Positions 15,681-24,008 are shown, counted from the first letter of the stretch. The stretch is DNA of 54,656 nucleotides from DATFYP01 sp035626235 (GCA_035626235.1 DASPOB010000013.1:1-54656); one strand, 5' to 3'. The notes: a model not told the origin generated them from the sequence alone. Program-made: numbers and translations.

Positions 15681-16646
15681 ATGAAGCAAGAGGGCCTGAT
15701 GGAGGTCGGAAACACCCCCCTAATCAGGCTCGAAGGAGTCTATGCGAAACTCGAGTGTGTGAACCCCACTGGAAGCATCAAGGATCGCATGGCCAAGTTC
15801 ATTGTGGACGAGAGCGAAAAGCGGGGCCTGCTGAAGAAAGGCATGATCATAGTCGAAGCCACCAGTGGGAACACTGGGATTGCCCTCAGTTGGTACGCGA
15901 AGCAGAAAGGATACGATGTCACGATCATCATGCCCGATAATATGACTGAAGAGCGCAAGAGGCTAATCAAGAGCTTCGGTGCAAGGCTCGTTCTCTGCTC
16001 TTCCCAAGGAAGCTTTCCCGAAGCGGTACGCATGAGAGATGAATTGGCAAAGAACAACCACTATTTCAGCACCGACCAGTTCTCGAATCGACTCAACGTC
16101 GAATGCCACTACGGAACGACTGGCCAAGAGATTATTCGCCAACTGAGAGCCGAGTCCAGAGTCGCCGATGCTTTTGTCGCGGGAGTGGGAACCGGAGGGA
16201 CACTCATGGGAGTCGCTGAGGCCCTGCGCGAAGTCAACCCCAGAATCCGCATTGTGGCGGTTGAGCCCGACGAATCGGCGGTAATGAGCGGTGGGGAACC
16301 CGGACCGCACGCAATCCAAGGAATAGGCGATGGTTTCGTTCCAGCGTTAGTGAAAGGAAGGAAGGGACGGCTCAGCCCGGTAATAGACGAGGTCGTTCGC
16401 GTCAGGAGCAATGACGCGGTGGAGGCAGCGAAAGTGATAGAAGCGAGTTACGGCTACTGCGTAGGCGTCTCATCGGGCGCGAATTTCCTCGCAGCGAAGA
16501 AGCTGCTGGAGAGTCATGGCACTGTGGTGACGGTATTTCCCGACGGGTTCAATCGCTATGTGTCACTGGGCCTTGGCTCCTCCGGCCGATGTGGCTTCAC
16601 CAGTCGTGCCTGTGAGGCGGCCCGCACCGTTGCGGGAGTAGACTAG
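15681..16646 (+). CDS. cysK: PLP-dependent cysteine synthase family protein
   Basis: A 321-residue fold-type II PLP enzyme that should make cysteine from O-acetylserine or O-phosphoserine and sulphide. Seen: the PLP lysine in NPTGSIKDRMA (about residue 37), the substrate loop ATSGNTGIALS (about 63), the phosphate-binding GTGGTLMG (about 172), and the late SSGANFLA. ATG 15681 is preferred on promoter spacing. A TTG at 15657 and ATG 15699 are also in frame. The last 30 residues carry two cysteines (GRCGFTSRAC) not typical of the core. Cystathionine beta-synthase cannot be separated from cysteine synthase by sequence reading alone. Confidence 0.87.
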   Translation: MKQEGLMEVGNTPLIRLEGVYAKLECVNPTGSIKDRMAKFIVDESEKRGLLKKGMIIVEATSGNTGIALSWYAKQKGYDVTIIMPDNMTEERKRLIKSFGARLVLCSSQGSFPEAVRMRDELAKNNHYFSTDQFSNRLNVECHYGTTGQEIIRQLRAESRVADAFVAGVGTGGTLMGVAEALREVNPRIRIVAVEPDESAVMSGGEPGPHAIQGIGDGFVPALVKGRKGRLSPVIDEVVRVRSNDAVEAAKVIEASYGYCVGVSSGANFLAAKKLLESHGTVVTVFPDGFNRYVSLGLGSSGRCGFTSRACEAARTVAGVD

Positions 16647-16732
16647 GCATTCATCGGGCTTTGGTTTTAGGCTGGCTCGGCGGTTGAGCCTTCTCAACAG
16701 AAGTCGCGCCGAATGTTCTGCAATAGGTTTTT

Positions 16733-17965
16733 GTGCGGGCGCGAGATGGTGCGCAAAACATGCTCATGCGGAGTGGAGTCGGAGCGGCCTACTGGGTGCT
16801 GTATGTGGCATCCATCCTGCTCGCGTCACTGCTGACCTACTCCGCTGTCTCGAATCTCAGGACGCCTTCAAGCGCGCCCGCGTCCAATCAGGCCCTACTC
16901 ACGGCCCTCGAGAGCCAGAACGCGGCGCTACAGAAGGAGTTGACTGCCCAGAGGCCCGCTTTGAATGGGAGCCTAATCGGGCTGAACCCCGTGGAGATTT
17001 ACAAGGATGACTCTGCCAGCGTCGTCACCGTGCAGGGTGTTGAGGGTTCAGGACTAGGCAACTCTTCCGTCCTCGGATCCGGGTTCGTCACCGACTTTTC
17101 CGCGGCACATTATGTCGTCACCAACTTTCACGTGGTCCGGGGAGTCAACGACATAACCGTCACCTTCCAAGACGGCGACGCATACCCTGCTGAAGTGGTC
17201 GGGAGCGACGGGTACAGTGACCTCGCGGTGCTGAACTTGACCGCACCAGCCTTCGAATTCCACCCACTTCAAATCGTCAGTTCATCAGAGCTTGTCGTCG
17301 GCCAGCCGGTGGTGGCCATCGGTAACCCGTTCGGCCTCTCCGGGTCCATGACCTATGGCATCGTCAGTCAACTGGGGAGGACGCTTTCGGAGTCCCTGGC
17401 AGGGAACTTCGCGATTGCGAATGTCATCCAGTTCAGCGCGCCGATAAACCCGGGGAACTCGGGCGGCCCGCTCCTCGACGCCGGCGGCGCCGTCGTGGGC
17501 ATCACCACGGCGATCGTTGCGAGTTCGCAAGGAGTCGGCTTCGCCATACCGTCTGATACGATAATCAAGGAGCTACCGTATCTGGTGGCGACGGGCAGCT
17601 ACAGCCTGCATCCCTTCATGGGGATTACCAGTGTGGACATGAACTACCAGCTCGCACAACTCCAGAATACCAACGTGACATACGGCGTGTTGGTTCAGAA
17701 CCTCACGCAAGGTGGGCCCGCCGACAAGGCGGGACTACGAGCTGGGACGCAGACTCAGGAGGTCCAAGGAGTCAGCTACTCCATCGGGGGCGACATCATT
17801 GTCTCGGTAAATGGGACCAAGATCATCAACACAGACGCCCTTTCCTCGTACTTGGCCGAGTACGCGACGGCCGGTCAGACTGTCGTGCTGCAAATAATCA
17901 GGGGTGGACACCCGATGACTGTGAACCTGATTCTTGGAACCAGGCCCCCGGCCCCTTCGGCCTAG
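16733..17965 (+). CDS. HtrA/DegP-like membrane-anchored serine protease
   Basis: A cell-surface quality-control protease of about 410 residues. An N-terminal membrane helix (about 20-42) is followed by a short coiled segment, then the trypsin-like domain. The catalytic triad is His in TNFHVVRG (about 128), Asp in GYSDLAVL (about 163) and Ser in NPGNSGGPLLD (about 244). One PDZ domain follows (GVLVQNLTQGGPADKAGLRAG to the end). GTG 16733 is the longest start; ATG 16760 or 16766 directly before the membrane helix are at least as likely. Its 3' end overlaps the convergent Dph6 gene by 68 bases. Confidence 0.9.
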   Translation: MRARDGAQNMLMRSGVGAAYWVLYVASILLASLLTYSAVSNLRTPSSAPASNQALLTALESQNAALQKELTAQRPALNGSLIGLNPVEIYKDDSASVVTVQGVEGSGLGNSSVLGSGFVTDFSAAHYVVTNFHVVRGVNDITVTFQDGDAYPAEVVGSDGYSDLAVLNLTAPAFEFHPLQIVSSSELVVGQPVVAIGNPFGLSGSMTYGIVSQLGRTLSESLAGNFAIANVIQFSAPINPGNSGGPLLDAGGAVVGITTAIVASSQGVGFAIPSDTIIKELPYLVATGSYSLHPFMGITSVDMNYQLAQLQNTNVTYGVLVQNLTQGGPADKAGLRAGTQTQEVQGVSYSIGGDIIVSVNGTKIINTDALSSYLAEYATAGQTVVLQIIRGGHPMTVNLILGTRPPAPSA

Positions 17966-18644
17966 GCTTTGGGACCAGTGCCGCATCGGTGATTTCGTAG
18001 TATCCAGCGTCTCCCCTCCAGTGCTTGACCCCCGAGCGCACTTCGACCCTCTTCGCGAATGAGGGAGCATCGAGGACGAAAGTTTCCCCTTCTCCGCCCT
18101 CGAGACCGGCGTGGAAATGAAACTTCTTCCCTAGGGCGACGAGTTCGTCGACCGCCACGCCGTCAAGGGTCCTCCCGAGCCAGTCCCGGGTGAGTCCCAT
18201 TGCGGAGACGCCGACCACCGCCGCTACGAGCCCGTCGGCGACGAGCCTCCGCAGGTATGGTTCTGGTTCGGCCCCCCAAAGGGGCGAGATGCACTGGAGA
18301 CCAAGGGCACTGCAGACCCTCTCCACCCGACTCTTCTGGTAGACACTTGCAAGCGCTCCTGTGCAGACTCCTTCAATCTCGTACTCGGTCTTCGCCCGCT
18401 GCATCGCGCGGGTCAGGTCGGCGAGTTCTTCCTCCTTCTGGCCTGGAGACTCCTCCGTGACCTGAGGAACTCCCATGGCGTCAGACTGGAGGTGGGTCCA
18501 CCTGAGGTTGGGGAAGTGGAACATGTAGGACATGTCGGACCTTGGGAAGACCGTAATCAAGCATGCAAGCTCATGGCGCTTCGACTCCAAGTAGGCGGCG
18601 TACGTCGAGTCCTTGCCTCCTGAGAAGAGTGCGCCAATTCTCGT
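17898..18644 (-). CDS. dph6: Diphthine-ammonia ligase (Dph6-like PP-loop ATPase) with apparent ACG start
   Basis: The last enzyme of diphthamide synthesis on elongation factor 2; Dph2 is also in this window. Seen: the PP-loop SGGKDS, the region MSYMFHFPN, and the family signature EGVCTGALASVYQKSRVERVC with SPLWG. The first ATG-like codon (TTG 18590) lies after the PP-loop, which would remove the ATP site. Reading upstream in frame restores RIGALFSGGKDSTYAAY. The residue aligned with the usual initiator Met (the family begins MRIGALFSGGKDS) is encoded by ACG at 18644. Either ACG initiates, or a point change or sequencing error altered ATG. The ACG is at the edge of a 15-base palindrome. Without it the reading frame is a complete 248 residues. 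Confidence 0.82.
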   Translation of the reverse strand, partial: TRIGALFSGGKDSTYAAYLESKRHELACLITVFPRSDMSYMFHFPNLRWTHLQSDAMGVPQVTEESPGQKEEELADLTRAMQRAKTEYEIEGVCTGALASVYQKSRVERVCSALGLQCISPLWGAEPEPYLRRLVADGLVAAVVGVSAMGLTRDWLGRTLDGVAVDELVALGKKFHFHAGLEGGEGETFVLDAPSFAKRVEVRSGVKHWRGDAGYYEITDAALVPKPRPKGPGAWFQESGSQSSGVHP

Positions 18645-18658
18645 TGGGCGTCGCCCAA
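18644..18658. repeat. Perfect 15-base palindrome at the dph6 start
   Basis: TTGGGCG-T-CGCCCAA, seven-base arms around one base, touching the ACG start codon of dph6. Given the TATA box at 18677-18686, transcription should start inside it. It could be an operator or a 5' hairpin. Confidence 0.45.
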
Positions 18659-18676
18659 TTAGTGGCCTAAAGGAAC

Positions 18677-18686
18677 GAGTATAAGA
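18677..18686 (-). promoter_or_regulatory. TATA box for dph6
   Basis: TCTTATACTC on minus. The predicted transcription start is about 18655, giving a leader of about ten bases before the ACG at 18644. Confidence 0.5.
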
Positions 18687-18798
18687 CTTGCCCTATAGCA
18701 GGGGCCCGCATTCAGCGCCGCGCAGGACCGGTTCCTTCTCGCTCACCAAGCGCGCTCTGCAAGGGTAAAGGAAATCCAGCCTAATCAAAACAGGAGGG

Positions 18799-18831
18799 TT
18801 GTGAGATCTGCCGAAGGCTAGAATCTCACAA
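18799..18831 (-). terminator. Hairpin terminator after the exported-protein gene
   Basis: Nine-base perfect arms TTGTGAGAT/ATCTCACAA enclose an inner GCC-TTC-GGC. On minus the hairpin overlaps the stop codon at 18826 and is followed within about ten bases by a TTTT run. This resembles an intrinsic terminator. Hairpins are not required for archaeal termination, so it may serve mRNA stability instead. Confidence 0.5.
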
Positions 18832-19899
18832 TTGTAGCTTGGACTTGCGCAGCAGCACAGGTCGAAGTGCTAGGAGGAGTACTGCCAGAAGTGGTGCGAC
18901 TATCGTCGCCGGGAGCCCGAACTGAGGAACTCCCTGGATTGGAACGATGGAGGGAATGCTGAGTACTTGTCCGGACCAGGTGATGCAGTCGTCAGAGTTG
19001 CTTCCGATTTGCGCCGTTGCTGAGGTCGAACCTAGGGCTACAGAGACGGAATACGTCTTTGTGTCCCACAGGTTACCATTGGTCCATGTGGCCGATGATG
19101 CCTTCGGGTCGCTGCCCGGGAAGGCGTTCGAGTCGACTGTCGCGCCGTTCCAGACCGCGTAGTTGTTGGAGAACTGTCCGTCGCCAACGATGTATGTTGT
19201 TGTCGCTGTTGTCGCGTCAGCAGCCCCGTAGTTGAAGGTGCTCGTGATTGGGTTCACTGCCACGTTCGACTGGGTTCCAGTGTACAGATAGATGTCGTTC
19301 GAGGTTGCACCCGTCGTTATGACGACCAAGGTGGCTCCCTCGGCCGCGGGCGATACGTACGCGTCGGACCATGGGTCCCCGCCCGAAGTGTCACCCGATG
19401 CGAACCCGGTAAGGGAGTTCGCCCCGCTGGTGACGTATGGCGTCACATCGGCCGCGTAGGCGAAGATGTTCGTGGAGGGCCAGCAGGGGCTAACGTCAGT
19501 GCCCTGTGACACCCCTACAATGGAGTGGCCGTTGATATTGCCATCGGCATCTGCCGCTGTCGCTGGTAGTGTAGGATTGCCAGGCAAAGTGTTGTCTAGG
19601 GTGTCCCAAATCAGGTAGGCCTTGACGAGGGTTCCCGTCCATGAGACGGTGATTGAGCCGTAGCCCTGGTCCCTCATCGCCGCGCCGGCCGCCTGGTAGC
19701 TGTAATCACCAGAGATTGCGTACAGTGGGGTCGAGCTCAGTGGCGGGTCGGACAACGCGGGGTGACTGACTACGGATGCTCTCGATCCCGCGGTCGACGC
19801 CGCTAACGCCGTCGAGACTGCGGGGGAGAGCAGGAGCATGGCTAGGATTGAGGTTATTGCTATCCAAGTCTTGGTATTCTTGATTGAATTCCGTTGCAT
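18826..19899 (-). CDS. Exported surface protein with PEFG-like C-terminal sorting tail
   Basis: A 357-residue protein with a signal peptide (IAITSILAMLLLSPAVSTALA, cleaved near residue 34) and a beta-rich, Thr/Ser/Ala/Asn-rich exterior. The body recalls the DUF3344 group of secreted archaeal proteins (VKAYLIWDTLD, DVTPYVTSGAN, EGATLVVI), but that is recollection only. The C-terminus has VPQFGLP, then a membrane helix (about 329-349) and a basic end (LLRKSKLQL), the three-part layout of archaeosortase substrates of the PEFG type. It is probably fixed to the surface layer. A strong hairpin overlaps its stop and an eight-base inverted repeat lies upstream of its TATA box. Confidence 0.78.
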   Translation of the reverse strand: MQRNSIKNTKTWIAITSILAMLLLSPAVSTALAASTAGSRASVVSHPALSDPPLSSTPLYAISGDYSYQAAGAAMRDQGYGSITVSWTGTLVKAYLIWDTLDNTLPGNPTLPATAADADGNINGHSIVGVSQGTDVSPCWPSTNIFAYAADVTPYVTSGANSLTGFASGDTSGGDPWSDAYVSPAAEGATLVVITTGATSNDIYLYTGTQSNVAVNPITSTFNYGAADATTATTTYIVGDGQFSNNYAVWNGATVDSNAFPGSDPKASSATWTNGNLWDTKTYSVSVALGSTSATAQIGSNSDDCITWSGQVLSIPSIVPIQGVPQFGLPATIVAPLLAVLLLALRPVLLRKSKLQL

Positions 19900-19929
19900 G
19901 ATTTTATTCTATTCACATGAAAATCGGTT

Positions 19930-19973
19930 GCGATTTAAGCCGTCCGAAGCAGAAATCTATCGATGTAGATTTC
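19930..19973 (-). promoter_or_regulatory. Promoter of the exported-protein gene with an upstream operator-like inverted repeat
   Basis: A TATA-like GCTTAAATC lies at about 19932-19940, some 35 bases before ATG 19899. About ten bases further upstream, at 19952-19973, are arms GAAATCTA and TAGATTTC separated by TCGATG. A perfect eight-base dyad just upstream of TATA is a typical activator or TFB-recruiting site; the binding protein is unknown. Confidence 0.5.
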
Positions 19974-20161
19974 AAAATCAGGAACCTGCTGCCTGATGCC
20001 ATGTCGAAGCGCGTCGGCCAATCTGTCAGGAGCGCAGTGAAGATCTCCGTGAGTGGCTGGTGACCAGGAACTCCGACGCCGATTGGGCTTGCTCTAAGCA
20101 TCGGTTTGGTTCTGGCGCGTCTGGGCGGGCTTGATCTGTGCCTGTGGGGCCGCAAACAATG

Positions 20162-20722
20162 TTACTTGGTGCGGGACACTCTTCCCCTGGCCGCAACATA
20201 TGATACTACCAACGCTGTAATCAAGAGAACTGTGGCAAGCTGTTGATAGGGGAATTCGGGGACGCCTCCAGAGGTTGTCCCCGAGGTAGTGCCCGTCGGT
20301 GAATTGCTTCCCGTCTCGGATGACGAGCTGGTCGCAGCGGCGGCGCCAACTACGATAACGGTCCCCACCATGGTGGGATGAATGGAACAATGATAGTTGT
20401 ATGTCCCCGGCGAGGTGAATGTGTGGCTGGCGGAACTTCCAGGGGCGATGATTCCGGTATCGAACCCGGACCCTGTTGCCGTATGGTCGACGACGTCGTT
20501 GTTTACCCAAGATATGGTGTTGTTTACACCAATGACGACCGTGATGTTGTCGGGAGAATAGGCATTAGACCCGAGTGTGGCTGCGCCCGCGACGATAGAC
20601 ACTCGGACGGTCTGCGGCGACTGAGCGTAGGCCGGCGCGAGTTGGGCACCGGACGACAGGACAACCGCGCAGAACGCCCCCGCCATGATGGCGAGCACCA
20701 GGGGCGTCTCCCGAAGCTTCAT
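20162..20722 (-). CDS. Exported blue-copper (plastocyanin-like) protein with PEFG-like tail
   Basis: A 186-residue electron-carrier-like cupredoxin. A signal peptide (about 1-34, ending AYAQ) is followed by a single cupredoxin domain. The type 1 copper ligands are His in VVDHTATG, and Cys, His and Met in YHCSIHPTM, the standard pattern. A Ser/Thr/Gly linker leads to VPEFP, a membrane helix and the basic end RGRVSRTK, matching archaeosortase-processed proteins. A TATA box 25 bases upstream (ATTATATCC) gives a leaderless message. Single-domain cupredoxins are abundant in Nitrososphaeria and serve in extracellular electron transfer, but no partner oxidase or nitrite reductase is in this window. 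Confidence 0.9.
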   Translation of the reverse strand: MKLRETPLVLAIMAGAFCAVVLSSGAQLAPAYAQSPQTVRVSIVAGAATLGSNAYSPDNITVVIGVNNTISWVNNDVVDHTATGSGFDTGIIAPGSSASHTFTSPGTYNYHCSIHPTMVGTVIVVGAAAATSSSSETGSNSPTGTTSGTTSGGVPEFPYQQLATVLLITALVVSYVAARGRVSRTK

Positions 20723-20742
20723 GGTACCTGCGCTCTCCGGTC

Positions 20743-20814
20743 GGATATAATGTCACCTGATACCTCTCCCCCGCTGTTCCCAAGTCTGCGCCAGTCTGGT
20801 TAAGACAATAAATA
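20743..20814. promoter_or_regulatory. Divergent promoters of the cupredoxin and SRP54 genes
   Basis: Minus: ATTATATCC (20751-20743), 25 bases before ATG 20722. Plus: ATAAATA (20808-20814), 28 bases before ATG 20839. Both messages should be leaderless. Confidence 0.6.
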
Positions 20815-20838
20815 CCGAAGAGGGGGGCAGCGGGTCAG

Positions 20839-22161
20839 ATGCTGGATTCACTGAGAGAGGGCCTCCAGGCTGCGGTGAAGCGGCTTGTCGGCTCGGGGGT
20901 GGTCGACGAGAAGACCATCAAGGAGTTCATCCGCGACCTGCAGAGAACGATGATTCAGGCCGATGTGAATGTGAGGATGGCCCTTGAGGTCACGGAACGC
21001 GTGCAGAAGAGAGCCCTCGAAGAAAGGCCCACGGGCGGAGTCACGCGGAAAGACCAGATCGTTTCGATTCTTTACGAAGAGCTCGCTCACTTGCTCGGTG
21101 ATGAAGGAGGCCTTCGGCTCAGCAAGGACAGACTAAACGTCGCCGTGATGCTTGGGGTCCAGGGGTCGGGCAAGACCACAACCACGGCGAAGCTCGCCCG
21201 ACTCTACTCCAAGAGGGGATTCAAGGTGGGGGTGGTGGCCGCGGACACCTTCAGGCCCGGCGCGGTGGCGCAACTACGGACCCTCGTCTCGACCGCGGAG
21301 GTCGAGGTCTACAGCGACGAGAAGGAGAAGAGCTCCGTCAAGATTGCCAAGGCGGGGAAGAAACATTTCGAGGACTCGAAGAACCTGGTCATCATCGACA
21401 CCGCGGGCAGACACAAGGAAGAGAAGGGACTGCTTCAGGAAATGAAGGACGTTGTGGGAGAGGTCAAGCCCGACGCCACTCTCCTGGTCATCGATGGAAC
21501 CATCGGCCAACAGTGCTACAACCAGGCCCTCGCCTTTCACCAAGCCGCTCCCGTCGGAGGAATCATCGTGACGAAGCTCGACGGGGCGGCAAAGGGGGGC
21601 GGAGCCCTGGCGGCGTCGGCTGCTACCGGGGCCAAGGTTTTCTTCATCGGGACGGGGGAGAGAATCGACGACCTAGAGGAGTTCGTGCCGACGCGCTTCG
21701 TGGGGAGGCTCCTCGGCATGGGCGACCTGAAGGCGCTCATGGAGATGGTGCGAGAGGCTGAGGCAGGGGTAGACGAGAAGATGGTCCAGAGGGTGATGTC
21801 AGGGAAGCTTACCATGGATGACCTGATGGTTCAGTTCGACCAAATGAAGAAGTTCGGGTCCTTGAAGAAAGTTCTCGACCATATTCCCGGATTCTCGGGG
21901 GCTGTGGACTCGGCAGAGCTGGACAAAGCCGAGGACAGGGTCAAGGTCTACAAGTCGATCATACAGTCGATGACCAAGGTGGAGAGGGAGAACCCCGACA
22001 AGATCAACTCCTCGAGGCTCAGAAGAATAGCCGCCGGCTCTGGGAGGAGCGAGAAGGACGTGAGAGAGCTTCTCTCTAGGTACAAGCAGATGAAGACACT
22101 TGTAAAGACGACCAAGGGGCGCGACTTCAGGCAGCTCGCCAGGCGCATGGGTGGGATGTGA
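20839..22161 (+). CDS. srp54: Signal recognition particle protein SRP54
   Basis: The GTPase of the signal recognition particle: it binds signal peptides as they leave the ribosome and delivers them to the Sec translocon. 440 residues, the usual length. The N domain (1-85) is followed by the G domain: GVQGSGKTTTTAKLA (about 105), the DTFRPGA motif, DTAGRH (about 186) and TKLDGAAKGGG (about 244). The methionine-rich M domain occupies about 300-440 and ends RRMGGM. It is the first gene of a long plus-strand run and overlaps Pus10 by four bases. The SRP RNA was not found in this window. Confidence 0.97.
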   Translation: MLDSLREGLQAAVKRLVGSGVVDEKTIKEFIRDLQRTMIQADVNVRMALEVTERVQKRALEERPTGGVTRKDQIVSILYEELAHLLGDEGGLRLSKDRLNVAVMLGVQGSGKTTTTAKLARLYSKRGFKVGVVAADTFRPGAVAQLRTLVSTAEVEVYSDEKEKSSVKIAKAGKKHFEDSKNLVIIDTAGRHKEEKGLLQEMKDVVGEVKPDATLLVIDGTIGQQCYNQALAFHQAAPVGGIIVTKLDGAAKGGGALAASAATGAKVFFIGTGERIDDLEEFVPTRFVGRLLGMGDLKALMEMVREAEAGVDEKMVQRVMSGKLTMDDLMVQFDQMKKFGSLKKVLDHIPGFSGAVDSAELDKAEDRVKVYKSIIQSMTKVERENPDKINSSRLRRIAAGSGRSEKDVRELLSRYKQMKTLVKTTKGRDFRQLARRMGGM

Positions 22162-23282
22162 TTCCCTCGAAGGCTGCGCAGGAATACCAGCTTTGCGCCC
22201 TATGTTCCGAGAGGCAAGGTATCGAAGCGAGTGAGTCCGTCTCTTCGCCGGGGAACGGATGCTACATATGCGGAGGGTTGATGGACGAGGTGGACGCCAG
22301 GGCGAGAGAGGTCGCGCGGCGCGTGAAGCGATACCAATTCGAAAGCTTCTCGGTAGGGGTCTCTCTGCCAGAAGGGGTCCAGGAAAGGGAAGATGAACTT
22401 AGGGCCAACCTGAAGCTAATGGGTGGAGAGACGATAAGGGCCCAGGCCGCTAGGCTGATAGCTCAAGGCGTAGCTTCCATGGCCCGCAAGAGAATCGACA
22501 GGGCGAGGCCGGACCTTACAGCCGTCGTCGATTTGGATGACGGCGGCGTCGCCGTCTCTTCAAGGCCCGTCTATTTCTATGGCAGGTACACGAAGCCCCC
22601 GGGAATCTCCCAGAAGAGGATGTTTTGCAAGGAGTGTTCCGGCAGGGGGTGCGCGAAGTGCGGAATGACTGGGTACGACAGGGGCCCGAGCGTCGAGGAG
22701 CAGATTCGAGGGAAACTGACGCGGGCGAGTGGAAGCGACAGAGTGAGGTTCACATGGCTTGGAAGCGAGGACAAGGAGAGTCGAGTGTACCCTCCAGGGA
22801 GACCCTTCGTTGCAGAGCTGAAGAACCCCGTCACGCGGGATGTGCCGAAACGCTTCAGGATGAGAGCGAAGGGAGGCCTCATCGAGGTCACCAGAGGGAA
22901 GATACTCAAGTCGAAGCCAACAAGCATGCCACCCTTCAGGTTCAGGACCATGATCAAGGCGACGGCCGCGAAAGAGGTCGGTCCAGAAGACCTCGCTGAG
23001 ATGAGGAGGCGATTCAGGAGGGCGACAGTTAGGTTCGAGCGGCCCCATGAAAGGCCGACCTCCAAGACGGTCTACCTTGCGCGGGCGAGCAGGCGTGGGA
23101 AGAAATTGACGATAGAAGCGGTTCTCGACGGGGGGCTGCCCGTCAAGAGGTTTGTCAGTGGGGAGTTGGTCTCGCCTTCCGTGTCGGAAGTCTTAAAAAC
23201 TGAGGTCAGATGCCGCACCTTCGACATCCGCGAAGTCAGAGAAACTGGGGAATTCGGATTTGCCAAAGTCACATGGGTATAG
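22158..23282 (+). CDS. pus10: tRNA pseudouridine synthase Pus10
   Basis: Makes pseudouridine 54 and/or 55 in the T-loop of archaeal tRNAs. 374 residues. The N-terminal zinc-binding part has CALC and CYICGG, followed by the RNA-binding region. A second CKECSGRGCAKCG cluster lies near 155. The catalytic domain has the Asp in GSEDKESRVY with GRPFVAEL (about 202-222). GTG 22158 overlaps the SRP54 stop as GTGA. Its 3' end overlaps L21e by 23 bases. Confidence 0.94.
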   Translation: MIPSKAAQEYQLCALCSERQGIEASESVSSPGNGCYICGGLMDEVDARAREVARRVKRYQFESFSVGVSLPEGVQEREDELRANLKLMGGETIRAQAARLIAQGVASMARKRIDRARPDLTAVVDLDDGGVAVSSRPVYFYGRYTKPPGISQKRMFCKECSGRGCAKCGMTGYDRGPSVEEQIRGKLTRASGSDRVRFTWLGSEDKESRVYPPGRPFVAELKNPVTRDVPKRFRMRAKGGLIEVTRGKILKSKPTSMPPFRFRTMIKATAAKEVGPEDLAEMRRRFRRATVRFERPHERPTSKTVYLARASRRGKKLTIEAVLDGGLPVKRFVSGELVSPSVSEVLKTEVRCRTFDIREVRETGEFGFAKVTWV

Positions 23283-23544
23283 GAGAAGGACTCGGTCGCT
23301 CCTTAGGTCGTCGGAGAAAAGGGGGCTGACCAGCCTGCTTAGGGAATACGAGCCCAACGACAGGGTAGTAATCAAGATTGATCCGTCTCAAGTGAAGGGA
23401 ATGCCCCACAGGCGGTTCAACGGGCTGGTGGGGGTCGTGAGAGAGGTTGACAGGAGAGTGGTGACCCTCGATGTGCCCGTGGGAGACAAGGTGAAGACTT
23501 TGATAGCCAGAAAGGAGCACATCGTCCCTTTGGAGGCTAGCTGA
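23260..23544 (+). CDS. rpl21e: Large ribosomal subunit protein L21e
   Basis: A 94-residue ribosomal protein. Family features: the N-terminal PKSHGYRRRTR (usual KGYRR start), KIDPSQVKGMPHRRFNG, and LIARKEHI near the end. The TTG start at 23260 lies inside the end of Pus10 and fits the family N-terminus exactly. RpoF follows with a one-base overlap (TGATG). The order L21e-RpoF-DUF655-KsgA is conserved among archaea. Confidence 0.96.
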   Translation: MPKSHGYRRRTRSLLRSSEKRGLTSLLREYEPNDRVVIKIDPSQVKGMPHRRFNGLVGVVREVDRRVVTLDVPVGDKVKTLIARKEHIVPLEAS

Positions 23545-23885
23545 TGTCCGAGAAGCCGGCCAAGAAGGTGCTGTCGATACCGGAGGCAGGCCAGATACTT
23601 CAGAAGATGGACATCGAAAAGGCGGACCAGATTCAGAAAAGGACTCTCGATTACACGTCGAAGTTCTCGAAGACGGCCCCTGAGGGTGCCAAGAAACTCC
23701 GGAGGGAGCTTGAAACTGACTGTGGGCTGAGCGAGGAGGAGGCCGTCGAGCTCGTGAACGTCATGCCGAAGTCGATGGAGGAGCTGAGAACCTTTACCTC
23801 TGGCTGGAGGAAACTCTTGCCGACCGAAACTCTCGAGAAGATTCTCAAAATCCTGCATTCCGAGCCATTGACTGCCAAGCATTAA
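23544..23885 (+). CDS. rpoF: RNA polymerase subunit F (Rpb4)
   Basis: A 113-residue subunit of the polymerase stalk, where it pairs with RpoE (Rpb7). The sequence has the family helix pattern: SIPEAGQILQ, RTLDYTSKFSK, LSEEEAVELVNVMPKS and LEKILKILH. The C-terminal HRDC-like helices are intact. It overlaps L21e by one base. A TATA box for DUF655 overlaps its stop codon. Confidence 0.94.
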   Translation: MSEKPAKKVLSIPEAGQILQKMDIEKADQIQKRTLDYTSKFSKTAPEGAKKLRRELETDCGLSEEEAVELVNVMPKSMEELRTFTSGWRKLLPTETLEKILKILHSEPLTAKH

Positions 23886-24008
23886 ATACAAAGCAGGGTT
23901 TCGGAGAAGAGAGGTAGTCAGGGGGAAAGCGAATGTGCAAGGGGACGCTCTCGCGCTTGGGGGAACCCACCCTACAGTAGCGTAGTCATCGGAGGTGCCT
24001 TTCCGGAA
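23882..24008 (+). promoter_or_regulatory. Promoter and leader of DUF655, containing a 15-codon upstream frame
   Basis: TTAAATA (23882-23888) predicts a start near 23912 and a leader of almost 100 bases. That is unusual here, where most messages look leaderless. The leader has an ATG at 23933 opening a 15-residue frame (MCKGTLSRLGEPTLQ) that stops at 23980, and GGAGGTG eleven bases before the TTG of DUF655. The short frame may be regulatory or chance. Confidence 0.45.
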
